Source: Nitrosomonas nitrosa (lineage in GTDB: Bacteria; Pseudomonadota; Gammaproteobacteria; Burkholderiales; Nitrosomonadaceae). Taken from it: a stretch of 64,000 nucleotides of DNA. The notes beneath the pieces are model-generated. The model made no database searches, had not been told where the DNA came from, and saw nothing but the letters and a program-made list of their open reading frames with translations. The first letter of the stretch is position 1, and every line of letters begins with the position of its first letter. Of this stretch, positions 49,530 through 58,331 are shown piece after piece. Both the position numbers and the translations under genes were made by a program. The stretch covers positions 62,001 to 126,000 of the forward strand of contig NZ_QAOO01000005.1 in NCBI RefSeq assembly GCF_003051105.1. The letters run 5' to 3'.

Positions 49530-52500
49530 TCATTCCTGAACGATGACTAATACTTGTCCAGCGGATACGTAGCTACCTTGTTTGCAGAGCAGTTGGCGCA
49601 CTGTCCCCGTCACAGGCGAATCAACCGGAAATTCCATTTTCATGGATTCGATCAGAATGAGCGGTTTTCCGGCTTCAACCCGATCGCCTTCCTTGACGAA
49701 TAACTTCCAGACCGTGCCCGTTACCTGACAACTGACAGCTTGTGCACCTGTCGGCAAATCAAGCTCGCTTTGTGTATCGGCTTCTTCCAATATGTCTTCA
49801 TCAATGTATTGGGCTAGATTGTTTTCCGCCCAACGTTGGCGTTCAGCTTCAAAGGCAGCTTGCTGTCTTGCTTTGAATGCATTGATACTGGACGCGTGCT
49901 GTTGCAGAAAGGTATTGTATTGCCGCAGATTGAGAACCGTTTCTTCCGTACGTAGCTTGAAGTGCCCAGAAATGAAATCCTTACGCAGTTCGAGCAGTTC
50001 GCTTTCGCTTACGGGATAAAAACGGATCTGATCAAAGAAGCGCAATAACCAGGGTTTACCCTCCTTAAAATCAGCCGTTTGGCGATAACGATTCCACATT
50101 TGTACGGTACGGCCGACAAACTGATAGCCGCCAGGGCCTTCCATTCCATAGATGCAGAGATAAGCGCCACCGATACCCACCGCATTCTCCGGTGTCCAGG
50201 TACGTGCTGGATTGTACTTGGTCGTAACAAGACGGTGACGGGGATCGAGCGGTGTTGCAACCGGTGCACCTAGATAAACATCACCCAGTCCCATGACCAG
50301 ATAGCGAGCTTCAAACACAATGCGCTGAACATCTTCGATAGATTCCAAGCCGTTGATGCGGCGTATGAACTCAATATTGCTTGGGCACCAGGGTGCATCA
50401 CTGCGAACGGATTGTATGTATTTCTCGATGGCGAGACGTGTGGCGGCATCATCCCACGATAGCGGGAGATGGATGATACGGGTGGGTACCTCCATGTCAT
50501 CGATCAGAGGAAGTAGGCGTTCCCCCTCAATCAAGATATCCATTAATCGCGTGCGTGCTAATCGGCACGAATCAAAATGAATTTGCAGTGAGCGAATGCC
50601 AGGAGTCAGATCCAGAATGCCATCCAATTCGCCATCGTCGATGCGTTGTTGGAGCCAAGTCATTAAAGCATGGACACGAAAGCGCAAATTGAGATCGAGT
50701 ACAGGCGGCCCGTACTCGATCAAGAGATATTTATCGCCCGATTGACGATAAACCACTTGCACTTGGCCTGCTTGCTCAGGAATACGATGCAGAATGGGAT
50801 CAATTTCTTTTCTTGAAGGCGGGTGAATTGAGCCGCTGCTATCAATATGAAGATGCTGGATGAGTGAATCTTGTTGCTTTTCTAATGCAAGTGCGTCTTC
50901 TATCGATATTGGATAAAACCGGACACTATCTCCTGGCTTAAGTTGGCCAATTTTCCATAATTCAGCCTGAACGATGGTCGCTGGACACACAAAGCCTCCC
51001 AGGCTGGGGCCGTCCGGTCCCAGGATGATGGGCATATCCCCAGTAAAATCGACTGCACCAATCGCATACGCATTGTCATGAATATTGGAGGGGTGTAAAC
51101 CCGCTTCGCCGCCATCGCTTCTCGCCCATTTAGGTTTAGGGCCAATCAGGCGCACGCCTGTGCGACTGGAGTTATGATGGACTCTCCATTCCGCAGTAAA
51201 AAATTGCTCGATATCCGTTTTAGTAAAAAAATCAGGTGCACCATGAGGGCCATACAATACAGCGATATTCCAACGGTCGGTATAATGAGGAATCCACTCC
51301 TGGGGTAAGTGCTGTGAAAGAGGGGGCTTGGTGGGTTGCACGGGCTGCACATGTAAAACATCGCCAGCACGTAGAACACGGCCTGCATGTCCGCCGAACT
51401 GACCGAGCGTGAAAGTAGCTTTACTTCCAAGATAATCAGGCACTAGAAAGCCGCCTTGTATCGCCAAATAGACTCGGCTACCTACTTGTTTGATTTTGCC
51501 AAATTGGAGTAACGCACCCGCTCTGACGAAGTGGGATTGCCACTGGGATAAAGGTTCGCTGTCCAATGAAACCTCGATAGGCGCGCCACAGATAGCGATA
51601 ATACTGTCGCAATTGAAACGAAGTGTCGGTCCTGCCAAAGTGATTTCGAGCCCTGCGCTACCTTCGGCATTGCCTACCAACCGGTTAGCGAAGCGGAACG
51701 CCAAATGATCCATCGGCCCAGATGGCGGAACACCTACATTCCAGTAGCCAATCCGCCCCGGATAATCCTGTATCGTCGTTTGGACGCCCGCATTCAGCAC
51801 ATCGATGCTGTACGCTTGATAATGGAATCCATTGAGGAATTGCGTGCTTGGTTGGCCACTGCGGAAAGCGGTACTGGCTAAAATCTGTTTCAGATAAGCC
51901 AAGTTGGTTTCGATGCCATGAAGCGAGGTGTGATCGAGCGCTGTCAGCAGATCGGCAATCGCTTTTTCTCGGGTGGGCGCATGCACGATGATTTTTGCCA
52001 GCATGGGATCATAAAATGCTGAGACCTCAACGCCTTGGACGATCCAGGTTTCTACGCGGGCTGTCGCAGGAAAATCGACCGCAGTTAATGTGCCGCTGGA
52101 AGGTTGAAAGTCTTTTGCCGGATTTTCAGCATAAACCCTTGCTTGAATGGAGACACCTCTTGGCTGGATCGTGAAAGTGTCGAGCGGTGGGAGATCGCCT
52201 GCCGCCTGCCGCACCATCCATTCTACCAAATCGATGCCCGTGACTTCTTCGGTTACGCCATGTTCGACCTGCAGACGGGTATTAACTTCGAGAAAATAAA
52301 ACTGACCATTAGCCGCATCATAAATATACTCGACAGTACCTGCAGATTGGTAGCTGATCGCTTGTCCCAGGCGTACGGCAGTTTCCAGAAGGGATTCACG
52401 CAGTACTGCAGGAAGATTGGGGGCAGGGGTTTCTTCGATCACTTTCTGATTACGCCGTTGCATCGAGCAATCGCGTTCACCTAATGCGACGACCTGACCT

Positions 52501-53150
52501 TTTCCGTCGCCAAAAATCTGCACTTCGATATGCCGTGCGCGGTCGACATATTTTTCCAGGAACAAACCTGCATCTTTGAAATTATTTTGTGCAAGCGTTT
52601 TAACCGATTCATAGGCGCTGATTAGTTCGTCTTGATTCCAGCAAAGACGCATACCGATACCCCCGCCACCGGCAGTGCTTTTCAGCATCACGGGATAGCC
52701 AATATGCTTAGCTTGATGGCAGGCAACGTCGAGGCTTTCCAGCAAATCAGTGCCGGGTAGCAGCGGTACCCGGTTTTCCAATGCTAAAGCGCGGGCCGTA
52801 TGTTTCAGACCAAAAGCGCGCATTTGTTGCGGGGTAGGGCCGATAAAACATATTCCATGAGCAGCACATTGTTCTGCAAAATCGGCTTTCTCACTGAGGA
52901 AACCATAACCTGGATGAATAGCTTGCGCACCAGCGCGTTGTGCGATTTCCAATATTTTATCCGTGCGCAAATAACTCTCCGCTGCAAGACCACTGCCAAT
53001 ACAATAAGCCTCATCTGCCTCGGTTACATGCCGCGATAAGGCATCAGCCTCGGTATAAACAGCTACGCTTGTTACCTTCATTCGGCGCAGAGTACGGATA
53101 ATGCGACTGGCAATTGCGCCACGATTGGCTATCAGCACTTTTTTAAACAT
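49530..53150 (-). CDS. Guanidine (urea-carboxylase-like) biotin carboxylase
   Basis: The 1206-residue protein has a biotin carboxylase domain (about 1-450; KVLIANRGAIASRIIRTLR, MLKSTAGGGGIGMR), KipI/KipA-like AHS2 and AHS1 carboxyltransferase domains (about 460-1010) and a C-terminal biotinyl domain with K1171 in ESMKME. It uses ATP and bicarbonate. Family members are usually annotated urea carboxylase, but those under guanidine-I riboswitches and beside two DUF1989 genes have been shown to carboxylate guanidine in preference to urea. All these context features are present here. One Asp/Asn position in the carboxyltransferase site is reported to separate the two specificities; I could not place it without an alignment. 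It lies 26 bp after the DUF1989 pair and 9 bp before atzF. Confidence 0.9.
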   Translation of the reverse strand: MFKKVLIANRGAIASRIIRTLRRMKVTSVAVYTEADALSRHVTEADEAYCIGSGLAAESYLRTDKILEIAQRAGAQAIHPGYGFLSEKADFAEQCAAHGICFIGPTPQQMRAFGLKHTARALALENRVPLLPGTDLLESLDVACHQAKHIGYPVMLKSTAGGGGIGMRLCWNQDELISAYESVKTLAQNNFKDAGLFLEKYVDRARHIEVQIFGDGKGQVVALGERDCSMQRRNQKVIEETPAPNLPAVLRESLLETAVRLGQAISYQSAGTVEYIYDAANGQFYFLEVNTRLQVEHGVTEEVTGIDLVEWMVRQAAGDLPPLDTFTIQPRGVSIQARVYAENPAKDFQPSSGTLTAVDFPATARVETWIVQGVEVSAFYDPMLAKIIVHAPTREKAIADLLTALDHTSLHGIETNLAYLKQILASTAFRSGQPSTQFLNGFHYQAYSIDVLNAGVQTTIQDYPGRIGYWNVGVPPSGPMDHLAFRFANRLVGNAEGSAGLEITLAGPTLRFNCDSIIAICGAPIEVSLDSEPLSQWQSHFVRAGALLQFGKIKQVGSRVYLAIQGGFLVPDYLGSKATFTLGQFGGHAGRVLRAGDVLHVQPVQPTKPPLSQHLPQEWIPHYTDRWNIAVLYGPHGAPDFFTKTDIEQFFTAEWRVHHNSSRTGVRLIGPKPKWARSDGGEAGLHPSNIHDNAYAIGAVDFTGDMPIILGPDGPSLGGFVCPATIVQAELWKIGQLKPGDSVRFYPISIEDALALEKQQDSLIQHLHIDSSGSIHPPSRKEIDPILHRIPEQAGQVQVVYRQSGDKYLLIEYGPPVLDLNLRFRVHALMTWLQQRIDDGELDGILDLTPGIRSLQIHFDSCRLARTRLMDILIEGERLLPLIDDMEVPTRIIHLPLSWDDAATRLAIEKYIQSVRSDAPWCPSNIEFIRRINGLESIEDVQRIVFEARYLVMGLGDVYLGAPVATPLDPRHRLVTTKYNPARTWTPENAVGIGGAYLCIYGMEGPGGYQFVGRTVQMWNRYRQTADFKEGKPWLLRFFDQIRFYPVSESELLELRKDFISGHFKLRTEETVLNLRQYNTFLQQHASSINAFKARQQAAFEAERQRWAENNLAQYIDEDILEEADTQSELDLPTGAQAVSCQVTGTVWKLFVKEGDRVEAGKPLILIESMKMEFPVDSPVTGTVRQLLCKQGSYVSAGQVLVIVQE

Positions 53151-53176
53151 CGTTTACTCCTTTACGAGATAAGCCA

Positions 53177-53848
53177 TCAAGTGGTTTGTGTATCCCAAAC
53201 CAATAAGCGGATCGGAGTTGGATTGTAGGCATTGCAGGGATTGTTCAGTTGCGGGCAATTCGAGATCAAAACCAATACATCCATCTCTGCACGCATTTCG
53301 ACATATTTGCCGGGTGCCGAAATTCCATCCACAAATTCTAGCCCCCCCTCTTCGGTGACAGGCACGTTCATAAAGAAATTGATGTTACTCGGTATATCGC
53401 GCTTGCTCATGTCAAGTAGTTCGCACGCAGCATCATGCGCTAAGGCATGCAAGAAATTATCTCGGCAACTGTGCATGGGGTATTTTTCCAATGCGTAGCG
53501 TACCGTGTTACTTTCTGCGGCGCAGGCTCCTCCTAGCGTGTCATGACGTCCGCAGGTATCAGCAACAATGGTAAGCATCCTATTGCCCAAGTTCGAGTAA
53601 AGGACACTGCCTGTTGTCAGGTAAAGGTTGTTCTGAGCGCGTATGGTATCCGTTACACTATAGCGTTCGAGTGCATGATGCGCATTGAAAAAAAGTGTGT
53701 CGACCGCTTGATTGCCTTCCAGATCAACGATACGGAATGTCTGCCCGCGTTTGACGAATTTGGTCCAGGGTTCACCTGCTGCACAAATCTCATCGATGAT
53801 GGCTGTATCAGGGGTGAGTTTGCTTTCGATGAGTTGAGATGTGTTCAT
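53177..53848 (-). CDS. Carboxyguanidine deiminase subunit (DUF1989, UAAP2 type)
   Basis: The 223-residue protein belongs to DUF1989, long labelled urea carboxylase-associated protein 2. It contains [42 protein letters not shown] and [14 protein letters not shown], with Cys and His residues suitable for metal or catalysis. Together with the adjacent paralogue it forms the deiminase that converts carboxyguanidine to allophanate and ammonia. The start is the ATG at 53848, overlapping the upstream stop in ATGA and preceded by GGAGG; a longer frame by five codons exists. This subunit corresponds to CgdA or CgdB; which name applies was not decided. Confidence 0.88.
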   Translation of the reverse strand: MNTSQLIESKLTPDTAIIDEICAAGEPWTKFVKRGQTFRIVDLEGNQAVDTLFFNAHHALERYSVTDTIRAQNNLYLTTGSVLYSNLGNRMLTIVADTCGRHDTLGGACAAESNTVRYALEKYPMHSCRDNFLHALAHDAACELLDMSKRDIPSNINFFMNVPVTEEGGLEFVDGISAPGKYVEMRAEMDVLVLISNCPQLNNPCNAYNPTPIRLLVWDTQTT

Positions 53849-54576
53849 AGCGCGCCTCCGCAAGGATGATAAAGTCGGTGGGTGTTATGTAATCCGCGTG
53901 CATTCTCTGCGATCTGCTTGCATTCTGAAACAGCATGTATTGGTGTGACAAACGCTGCCAGATGAATATCGCCCGGTTGATAGGTGGGACGCGTATCGAG
54001 AGGATGGGGCGCTGCAGTCAGAACAACCAATGTATCCATCTCAAAACTGAGATCGACGTAATCGCCTACTTTGCTATGATCGCAGTGAAATGTGAGTTCA
54101 CCCGCAGCACTAGCTATGACTTTACTGAAAAAATTGATATTGGCCACGATATCACGCATACCCAGCCCCCACTTGCCAAGTTCAATCAGCATACCATCCA
54201 AGCCACTGCGATACATCTGATTGCGATGCTCTTGATAGCGGGCAACGCCATATTTTTGCTGTATCAGTTTGCTGTCGCTCAGTCCGCACGCCGTATCATG
54301 CCAGCCCACCGTATCATCAGTAATACAACAAAATATCCGCCCCATATCGGAAAAACAGGCATGCCCCTTGGTCAGGCGGAAGGTATGCTGCGCTTTGAGG
54401 GTGTCTGCCATATTGTAGCGCTCCAGTTTTTCTTCCTGGTTATAGAACAATACGGCGGCATTGGCACCGCCACTGGTGTCCGTTAACCGCAGGGTTAGGC
54501 CGCGTCGCAGGATACCGGACCAGTGGCATCCACCGGGAATAGATTCTTCCCATAGAAATACGTTGTTGTGATTCAT
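53845..54576 (-). CDS. Carboxyguanidine deiminase subunit (DUF1989, UAAP1 type)
   Basis: The 243-residue protein is a paralogue of its downstream neighbour. It shares the DUF1989 layout: [45 protein letters not shown] and [15 protein letters not shown]. It was formerly called urea carboxylase-associated protein 1. It overlaps the permease stop by 4 bp (ATGA) and its own stop overlaps the next start by 4 bp, so the three genes are translationally coupled. The C-terminal tail of about 40 residues is longer than in the paralogue. Confidence 0.88.
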   Translation of the reverse strand: MNHNNVFLWEESIPGGCHWSGILRRGLTLRLTDTSGGANAAVLFYNQEEKLERYNMADTLKAQHTFRLTKGHACFSDMGRIFCCITDDTVGWHDTACGLSDSKLIQQKYGVARYQEHRNQMYRSGLDGMLIELGKWGLGMRDIVANINFFSKVIASAAGELTFHCDHSKVGDYVDLSFEMDTLVVLTAAPHPLDTRPTYQPGDIHLAAFVTPIHAVSECKQIAENARGLHNTHRLYHPCGGAL

Positions 54577-56003
54577 TTATTTCTCCTTATCAGAATACTC
54601 AATGTCGTCGCAGTTAAGATAACACTCAATACAAGGGGAACTGCCCAGATTTGCCACCAAGGTGCATCGGGTGAGGTTAAATAGGTACGTGGCCAAGCAA
54701 TGTTGATGAGTTCGAAGAGTGACCAAGCAAAAGCGATAATATTGATGATCAATCCCCATATTCCCAACTTCAGTTCACCCAAAGCAGGGTCCCAGCGACC
54801 GGTAAGCCGCGTGTATAAGCCAACCCCCGTAGTCATGGAAAACATGGCATAGAGACCGCCAGTTCCAAAGGCAATGATGGTTGCAACTGCTTGATCATTG
54901 AGCCCGAACAATAACCCCATACCAGCTAGAAATACCGTGAATAGAATCGCATTGTGGGGTGCTTTTGAAGCCGTTACATGACTGAGTATCGACGGCATGT
55001 TCCCTTCACGCGCCATGGAGAATACGATGCGGGAGGTATATTTGACTACGGATGCGCCGCAAGCCAAAAAAGCCACGACAACGATTATCAGAAACGGCTT
55101 CTCGATCCAGCTGCCGAAATGCGTTGTTACCAGTGGTGTAATAGGATCAAATGTTGCGCTGGTTTTCGCCAGGGTATCATGGTCGAACGATAATATCAGT
55201 GCTGAGGAATTGAAAACGACGACGGTGCCGACCGCACCGAGTGCAAAAAAAATGGCCCGCGGTACCATACGCTTGGGTTGATGCGTTTCTTCCGATGTTG
55301 TGGAACAAGCATCAAATCCAATAAAGGCCCACCCGGCAATCGCTAGTGCCGCTAGAAAAGCTGAAAGTTTGTCGGGTGCCGTACCACTACCCAGATGCTG
55401 GAATAACTCGGAGAAGGGGTGTTCCCTGAAGAAAAAGAAAAGCAGCAAGGCGATGCCGAATGATCCGATGATTTCGGCGTAAACACCAAGTGCAATAATC
55501 GACTTAAAGACATTAACATGGGCGAGATTGAGCAGCATGCAAATCAAGAGGAAAATGGCGCCCCAGAACACCATCATAATGCCTGTCTCACTTGGGGAGT
55601 CGAACAAAATGGCGAGCCAGATCCCCCCTGTGTAAGCAGTGGTGGTTAACATGGCGATGGTTGAACAAACATAAATTGCGCCTGCATACTGGCCAGTGAT
55701 CGTTCCGCCAAGTTGACGTGCCCATTTGTAAGCGCCTCCTGCAATCGGAAATTGGGAGGATAATTCGGCATAAACGGTTGCAACCAGTAACTGCATGATC
55801 AAGCAGATTACCAAGGCGGCGAACCAGCCACCCCCGGTTACATTGGTTTGCACGCCGACGATAGCATAAAGCCCGACGACGGGAGAAACCACCGCGAACC
55901 CGAGTGTAAAGCTATTCCAAACCCCCATACTGCGATTAAGTATATCGGGATCGGCCGATTTCATTTCAGTTGTAAAACTCTTGGGATTATGAGTGGAAGA
56001 CAT
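54573..56003 (-). CDS. APC-family permease, probable guanidine importer
   Basis: The 476-residue protein has about 12 membrane helices typical of the amino acid-polyamine-cation superfamily (N-terminal SFTLGFAVVSPVVGLYAIVG, then GGAYKWARQLGG). It is placed first among the enzymes of a guanidine-riboswitch operon and is translationally coupled to the deiminase genes, which points to uptake of guanidine or a related cation. Transport substrate is inferred from context only. GAGG lies 7 nt before the ATG. A CTGGCC/GGCCAG hairpin (56051-56072 region) precedes it in the leader. Confidence 0.87.
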   Translation of the reverse strand: MSSTHNPKSFTTEMKSADPDILNRSMGVWNSFTLGFAVVSPVVGLYAIVGVQTNVTGGGWFAALVICLIMQLLVATVYAELSSQFPIAGGAYKWARQLGGTITGQYAGAIYVCSTIAMLTTTAYTGGIWLAILFDSPSETGIMMVFWGAIFLLICMLLNLAHVNVFKSIIALGVYAEIIGSFGIALLLFFFFREHPFSELFQHLGSGTAPDKLSAFLAALAIAGWAFIGFDACSTTSEETHQPKRMVPRAIFFALGAVGTVVVFNSSALILSFDHDTLAKTSATFDPITPLVTTHFGSWIEKPFLIIVVVAFLACGASVVKYTSRIVFSMAREGNMPSILSHVTASKAPHNAILFTVFLAGMGLLFGLNDQAVATIIAFGTGGLYAMFSMTTGVGLYTRLTGRWDPALGELKLGIWGLIINIIAFAWSLFELINIAWPRTYLTSPDAPWWQIWAVPLVLSVILTATTLSILIRRNK

Positions 56004-56098
56004 AACTTGCCTCGAAAATAGTGTGAAAAATGATTCAACCTAAGTCGAAACTGGCCGCAAATTGAGGGCCAGTAGACGATCGATCAAGCCAAATCCAG

Positions 56099-56296
56099 CT
56101 ATATAAAGCCAGCCATATATTGGCTATCGGGATAGCAATCTTGCGAGGGATGAGGGTGAATCAAGAAACGGGAATTTTTGCCCGATAGCTTGATGAAGCC
56201 ATTGGATTCAAAAGCTAACTGTGGTGATGCCGCTGAATTTACCTGAACAAGACCGGAACGGCAGCGAAGCAATAAGGGCAAGATAGATGAAAACAT
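56099..56296 (-). CDS. Possible 65-aa leader protein in guanidine operon
   Basis: An ATG at 56296 is preceded by AAAAGGAG at 8 nt, the best ribosome site in the leader, and opens a 65-codon frame ending at 56099, 95 bp before the permease. The predicted peptide is mildly hydrophobic at the N-terminus (MFSSILPLLLRC), contains two Cys, and ends near HPHPSQDCYPDSQY. I recognise no family. It lies between the riboswitch and the permease, so it would be the first translated product controlled by guanidine. It could be a real small protein, a leader peptide, or chance; the strong ribosome site favours translation. Confidence 0.45.
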   Translation of the reverse strand: MFSSILPLLLRCRSGLVQVNSAASPQLAFESNGFIKLSGKNSRFLIHPHPSQDCYPDSQYMAGFI

Positions 56297-56360
56297 AACG
56301 AAATCTCCTTTTATCATCAGGAAAAGCAACGAGAGTCGTAATGTGTTTAAACATTACGTA

Positions 56361-56475
56361 ATCTCCCGGGCTTTTATCCCTCCGTGGAGCTTCGTCATGG
56401 TCGAAGCCAGAAACTCTCGGACCAGTCACTTTTCTTGTAATTCTTATAAGAAAAGCCGGAACCCTAGTTTGCTAT
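56361..56475 (-). promoter_or_regulatory. Guanidine-I (ykkC) riboswitch
   Basis: On the minus strand the conserved ykkC blocks occur in order: CTAGGGTTCCG, then a CTTTTCTT/AAGAAAAG stem, GACTGGTCCGAGAG, ACGGAGGGATAAAAGCCC, and GGGAGA. These are the consensus elements of the guanidine-I aptamer class. It precedes the permease operon. Downstream, a CGTAATG/CATTACG hairpin and an AAAAGGAG ribosome site could form the expression platform; there is no terminator-like T-tract before the first ATG, so translational control is more likely than transcription termination. Confidence 0.95.
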
Positions 56476-56481
56476 TACATT

Positions 56482-56503
56482 GGTTATATCGACTGATATA
56501 ACC
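56482..56503. promoter_or_regulatory. Perfect dyad at the riboswitch promoter
   Basis: GGTTATATC and GATATAACC form a perfect 9-bp inverted repeat with a 4-nt spacer, immediately upstream of the aptamer. The aptamer-proximal half contains TATAAC on the minus strand, a plausible -10 whose start site would fall at about 56475, at the aptamer's 5' edge. A regulator bound here could control the operon in addition to the riboswitch. Confidence 0.5.
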
Positions 56504-56835
56504 CAGTGACGCCTCTCAATAGCTAATTAAACAATCTAACTACTCATACTTATCTAAGAAACGATTTTGGAGACAAGCTAACATAACTTTTATAGAAAGA
56601 CAAATATATTTCTTAGTGCAAAGTCGAAAAAAGTCGATCGAACATGGCGCATCCCAGTGCTCAATCCTAGAAGCTAAACGATGAAGATGGCTAGAAAATA
56701 GGGTGTTATTCCCACTTTGATGCTGGTTGATTTACCTTATAGTGTTAGCTATTGATAAGCCTAATTTAGTCTAGAAGTGGAAGTGCAAAATTGCTGAACT
56801 TGGTGAGTTGATATTAAATGTGACGAGGCCCTTAG

Positions 56836-56864
56836 CCCCTACCATCTGTGGTAGGGGTTTTTTT
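56836..56864 (+). terminator. Strong plus-strand terminator with no gene in front
   Basis: CCCCTACCA and TGGTAGGGG form a perfect 9-bp stem with a TCTG loop, followed by seven T residues. This is the clearest intrinsic terminator in the window. On the minus strand no T-tract follows, so it does not serve pyrE. There is no plus-strand gene upstream, which suggests an unannotated RNA. Confidence 0.85.
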
Positions 56865-56898
56865 CGATGCCTAGCCATTCACTGAGAAAATGCCGAAT

Positions 56899-57540
56899 CT
56901 AAGCGACACCATATTGAGCGCGGTAGCGCTCTATCGCTGCTAAGTTCTGTGCCATACTTTTTTGAGCGGCGAGATAATCGATTATATTGTCTAGATTGAT
57001 AATACTGATAACGGGAATTTCGTATGTTTGCTCGACTTCTTGTATGGCAGATAACTGACCCAGGCCTTTTTCCATTCGGTCTAGCGCAACTACAACAGCA
57101 CAGGGAATCGCTTTAGCGGCTTGAATCAGTGCCACAGACTCTTTTACCGAGGTGCCTGCAGTAATGACATCATCGATGATCAATACACGGCCTGCCAGTG
57201 GTGATCCGACGGTGTTACCACCTTCCCCATGATCCTTGATTTCCTTGCGGTTGAAGCAAAAAGGGTAATTATGACCCGATTCGGCAAGTGCAATCGCAGT
57301 CGCGCTGACCAGTGGAATACCCTTGTAAGCAGGGCCAAACAACATACTAAACGGAATCTGCGCAGCCAGTATGGCTTTCGCGTAGAATTGCCCCAATTTG
57401 CGTAATGAGCCGCCATCATTGAATAGCCCAGCGTTAAAAAAATAAGGCGAACGGCGTCCGGCTTTAGTGATGAATTCACCAAAACGCAGTACATTACATT
57501 CAATGGCAAACTCAATAAAAGCTTGTTTAAAATCTGACAT
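56899..57540 (-). CDS. pyrE: Orotate phosphoribosyltransferase
   Basis: The 213-residue enzyme makes OMP from orotate and [33 protein letters not shown] and the PRPP motif [14 protein letters not shown] are all present. The ATG at 57540 is chosen; an in-frame TTG two codons upstream is the alternative. It is divergent from xthA with only 17 bp between the start codons. The next pathway enzyme, pyrF, is also in the window but unlinked. Confidence 0.97.
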   Translation of the reverse strand: MSDFKQAFIEFAIECNVLRFGEFITKAGRRSPYFFNAGLFNDGGSLRKLGQFYAKAILAAQIPFSMLFGPAYKGIPLVSATAIALAESGHNYPFCFNRKEIKDHGEGGNTVGSPLAGRVLIIDDVITAGTSVKESVALIQAAKAIPCAVVVALDRMEKGLGQLSAIQEVEQTYEIPVISIINLDNIIDYLAAQKSMAQNLAAIERYRAQYGVA

Positions 57541-57557
57541 AGCCAAAACCCAACAAA

Positions 57558-58331
57558 ATGAAAATTATAACGTTAAACGTCAACGGCATTCGTTCTGCAG
57601 CTAATAAAGGTTTTTTTCAATGGATGCCTGCACAGCAGGCTGATGTGATATGCGTGCAGGAATTGAAGGCACAGCCTGACGATATGACCCCTGAAATGAA
57701 AGCCCCTGATGGCTACCATGGCTATTTTCATTGCGCCGATAAGAAAGGCTACAGTGGTGTTGGAATTTACTCCCGTCACGAGCCGGATAATGTGATAGAA
57801 GGCGTCGGTATTCCAGAAATCGATGCAGAAGGTCGTTATCTGCGTGCTGATTTTGGTAATTTGAGTATCATATCGATTTATCTGCCTTCGGGGTCGAGTG
57901 GTGAGCATCGGCAAGCGATCAAGTTTTTCTTTATGGCGCAATTTTTCCCGATTCTGAAAGGACTGGCCCAATGCAATCGGGAGGTTATTTTGTGCGGGGA
58001 TTGGAATATTGCCCACAAGGAAATCGATCTAAAGAATTGGCGCGCTAATCAAAAAAATTCCGGTTTTTTACCAGAAGAACGCGCCTGGCTGACAGCGGTT
58101 TTTGATGAGCTGAAGCTGATTGATGTTTTTCGAAAAATAGAGCCTTCCCCAGAACAATACACCTGGTGGTCCAATCGAGGGCAGGCGTGGGCAAAGAACG
58201 TGGGATGGCGAATCGACTATCAGATTGCCACACCTACGATTGCTGATAAAGCGACCCATGCGGCCATTTATAAGCAAGAACGGTTTTCAGATCATGCGCC
58301 GTTAATAATTGATTACGATCACCGTTTATGA
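57558..58331 (+). CDS. xthA: Exodeoxyribonuclease III
   Basis: The 257-residue endonuclease/exonuclease repairs abasic sites. [13 protein letters not shown] opens the fold, the metal-binding Glu lies in VQELKAQ, and GDWNIAH and [10 protein letters not shown] complete the active site. The stop overlaps the AmpG-like start by 4 bp (ATGA). The very short divergent gap to pyrE means at least one promoter lies inside the other gene or the transcripts are nearly leaderless. Confidence 0.97.
   Translation: MKIITLNVNGIRSAANKGFFQWMPAQQADVICVQELKAQPDDMTPEMKAPDGYHGYFHCADKKGYSGVGIYSRHEPDNVIEGVGIPEIDAEGRYLRADFGNLSIISIYLPSGSSGEHRQAIKFFFMAQFFPILKGLAQCNREVILCGDWNIAHKEIDLKNWRANQKNSGFLPEERAWLTAVFDELKLIDVFRKIEPSPEQYTWWSNRGQAWAKNVGWRIDYQIATPTIADKATHAAIYKQERFSDHAPLIIDYDHRL

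Larger units (their letters stand above)
56476..56898. other. Intergenic region with dyad and orphan terminator
   Basis: This 423-bp stretch between the riboswitch and pyrE has no convincing reading frame. It holds the promoter dyad at 56482-56503 and the plus-strand terminator at 56836-56864. AT content is high in 56510-56620. A plus-strand TTGATG to TATAGT pair in the 56718-56743 area has short spacing (about 15 bp) and is a weak promoter candidate for a transcript ending at the terminator. Confidence 0.5.

Noticed and set aside
47703-53150. Urea carboxylase/allophanate hydrolase (urea amidolyase) as the primary label
   Set aside because: The guanidine-I riboswitch and the DUF1989 pair make guanidine the better-supported substrate; urea use remains possible as a side activity.
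53935-54486. 183-codon plus-strand frame
   Set aside because: It is antisense to a DUF1989 gene whose domain motifs and overlapping starts are clear; no ribosome site or family is evident.
56208-56429. 73-codon minus-strand frame
   Set aside because: It starts inside the guanidine riboswitch aptamer, so its sequence is explained by conserved RNA structure.
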